A stretch of DNA of 64,000 nucleotides from Streptomyces sp. B93 (GTDB lineage Bacteria > Actinomycetota > Actinomycetes > Streptomycetales > Streptomycetaceae). Below, in pieces: positions 63,375-64,000 of this stretch. Within the stretch, counting starts at the first letter, position 1, and every line of letters starts with the position of its first letter. The notes beneath the pieces are model-generated. The model was not told the origin of the DNA. It searched no databases and saw only the letters and a list, made by a program, of their open reading frames with translations. The stretch spans positions 434,001-498,000 of the forward strand of contig NZ_JAGPXL010000001.1 in assembly GCF_018070565.1 (NCBI RefSeq), given 5' to 3'. The position numbers were made by a program, and so were the translations under genes.

Positions 63375-64000
63375 TCAGTGGCGCAGGGGCCAGGCGCCGC
63401 CGCTCTGGTGGTCGCTGTCCTGGCCGACGTGGTGCCGGGCGCAGGCGTCGGTGAGGTGCTCCAGCAGGCTCAGCGGATCGGGCAGGGCCTGCTCGGGGCC
63501 GTGCACCCAGTGCACGTCCAGGCCCTCGCCGGGCAGCCGGGACGGGGGGACGAGGACGTAGGAGCCGCGGCAGTGCCAGCGCAGGCCGGGGTGCTCGTCC
63601 ATGGTCTCGGGGTGGCAGTCCAGCTCGCAGGGCCACCACTCGTCCTCGTCCTCGGGGGTGCCGCGGGTGAGGGTGAAGAAGAGCATGCGGCCGTCGCCGG
63701 TCTCGGCGACCGGGCCGACCTCGATCCCGTCGGCGAGCAGCCGCTCCAGCGCCTCGCGCCCGGCCTCCAGGGGGACGTCGAGGACGTCGTGGACCATGCC
63801 GGTCGCGGTGATGAAGTTGGCGTCCGGCTGGTGCCGGGCCCAGCGCTCGATCTGGCCGCGGTCGGTGGTGGACTGGGTCTGCCAGGCGAACGACACCGGG
63901 TGCCGGGCGGGGGTGGGACAGCCGACCCGGTCGCAGGAGCAGCGGTAGCCGGGGGCGGGGTGCGCGGCGGGCGCCAGCGGCAGTCCCGCGGCGGCGGCGG
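63375..64000 (-). CDS. Bifunctional primase/polymerase-like protein (5-prime end outside window)
   Basis: The frame is open from the window edge to the stop at 63375. Visible residues include GYRCSCDRVGCPTPARHPV, then SFAWQTQSTTDRGQIERWAR and HQPDANFITATGMVHDVLDV, the N-terminal pattern of Prim-Pol (PF09250) proteins. The WHCRGSYVLVPPSRLPGEGL segment, with GSY-V-PPS, also fits that fold. The catalytic Asp pair expected in DVLDVP is present. GTG 63896 is internal, since the Cys-rich part upstream is conserved-looking. Full length unknown. Confidence 0.7.
   Translation of the reverse strand, partial: AAAAGLPLAPAAHPAPGYRCSCDRVGCPTPARHPVSFAWQTQSTTDRGQIERWARHQPDANFITATGMVHDVLDVPLEAGREALERLLADGIEVGPVAETGDGRMLFFTLTRGTPEDEDEWWPCELDCHPETMDEHPGLRWHCRGSYVLVPPSRLPGEGLDVHWVHGPEQALPDPLSLLEHLTDACARHHVGQDSDHQSGGAWPLRH

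Overview
The window is high-GC actinobacterial chromosome, almost certainly from a Streptomyces. Third codon positions are nearly all G or C, so long antisense shadow frames are common. Several starts are GTG and some genes look leaderless. Gene content and order (malR-malEFG-aglA with a giant amylase-pullulanase, glnE, nadE, glnA2, panB, map, a haem-uptake locus with DmdR-type iron boxes) match my memory of the S. coelicolor SCO2226-SCO2276 core region. That comparison is recall, not alignment.

Layout. 1-2.6 kb: end of an unknown gene, a flavin/2Fe-2S reductase, a TetR regulator and a CHMI-like tautomerase. 2.6-16.4 kb: a maltose/starch regulon. MalE-MalF-MalG import maltodextrin, AglA hydrolyses it inside the cell, a secreted alpha-amylase and a 1798-residue amylase-pullulanase depolymerise starch outside, and MalR (LacI family) controls the set through CTTGC/GCAAG operators that are visible in the sequence. 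16.4-21.7 kb: a PAP2-type membrane enzyme, glnE, and small FMN-binding and VOC proteins.

21.7-29.9 kb is an accessory stretch between glnE and nadE. It holds a secreted pectate lyase, a gene remnant, a DinB protein, a broken XRE-cupin regulator and a graspetide-type RiPP locus. The RiPP locus has a precursor peptide, an ATP-grasp macrocyclase and a PIMT-like methyltransferase with overlapping start and stop codons. An anti-sigma-like ATPase lies upstream, with a divergent XRE-TPR regulator and a GNAT gene. This is the most interesting system in the window.

29.9-41.7 kb: nadE, a DUF305/DUF3105 membrane pair, glnA2, a DUF1062 gene with a probable 5-prime frameshift, a decayed gene, DoxX and HxlR genes, an MFS exporter, a membrane endonuclease/phosphatase, and a TetR/DHA2 exporter pair with a clear operator. 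41.9-49.3 kb: panB, a DrrAB-like ABC exporter preceded by three 11-bp tandem repeats, an adjacent SARP/AfsR-like regulator that may bind them, a site-2 protease and a small membrane protein. 49.3-54.4 kb: an F420H2:NADP oxidoreductase, a sialidase without signal peptide, an MFS transporter and methionine aminopeptidase. 54.5-62.3 kb: an iron-regulated haem locus (haem oxygenase, two HtaA-domain surface proteins, HmuTUV) with two iron boxes. The window ends with a lipoprotein gene and a truncated primase-polymerase-like gene. No tRNA, rRNA, CRISPR array, transposase or integrase was recognised.
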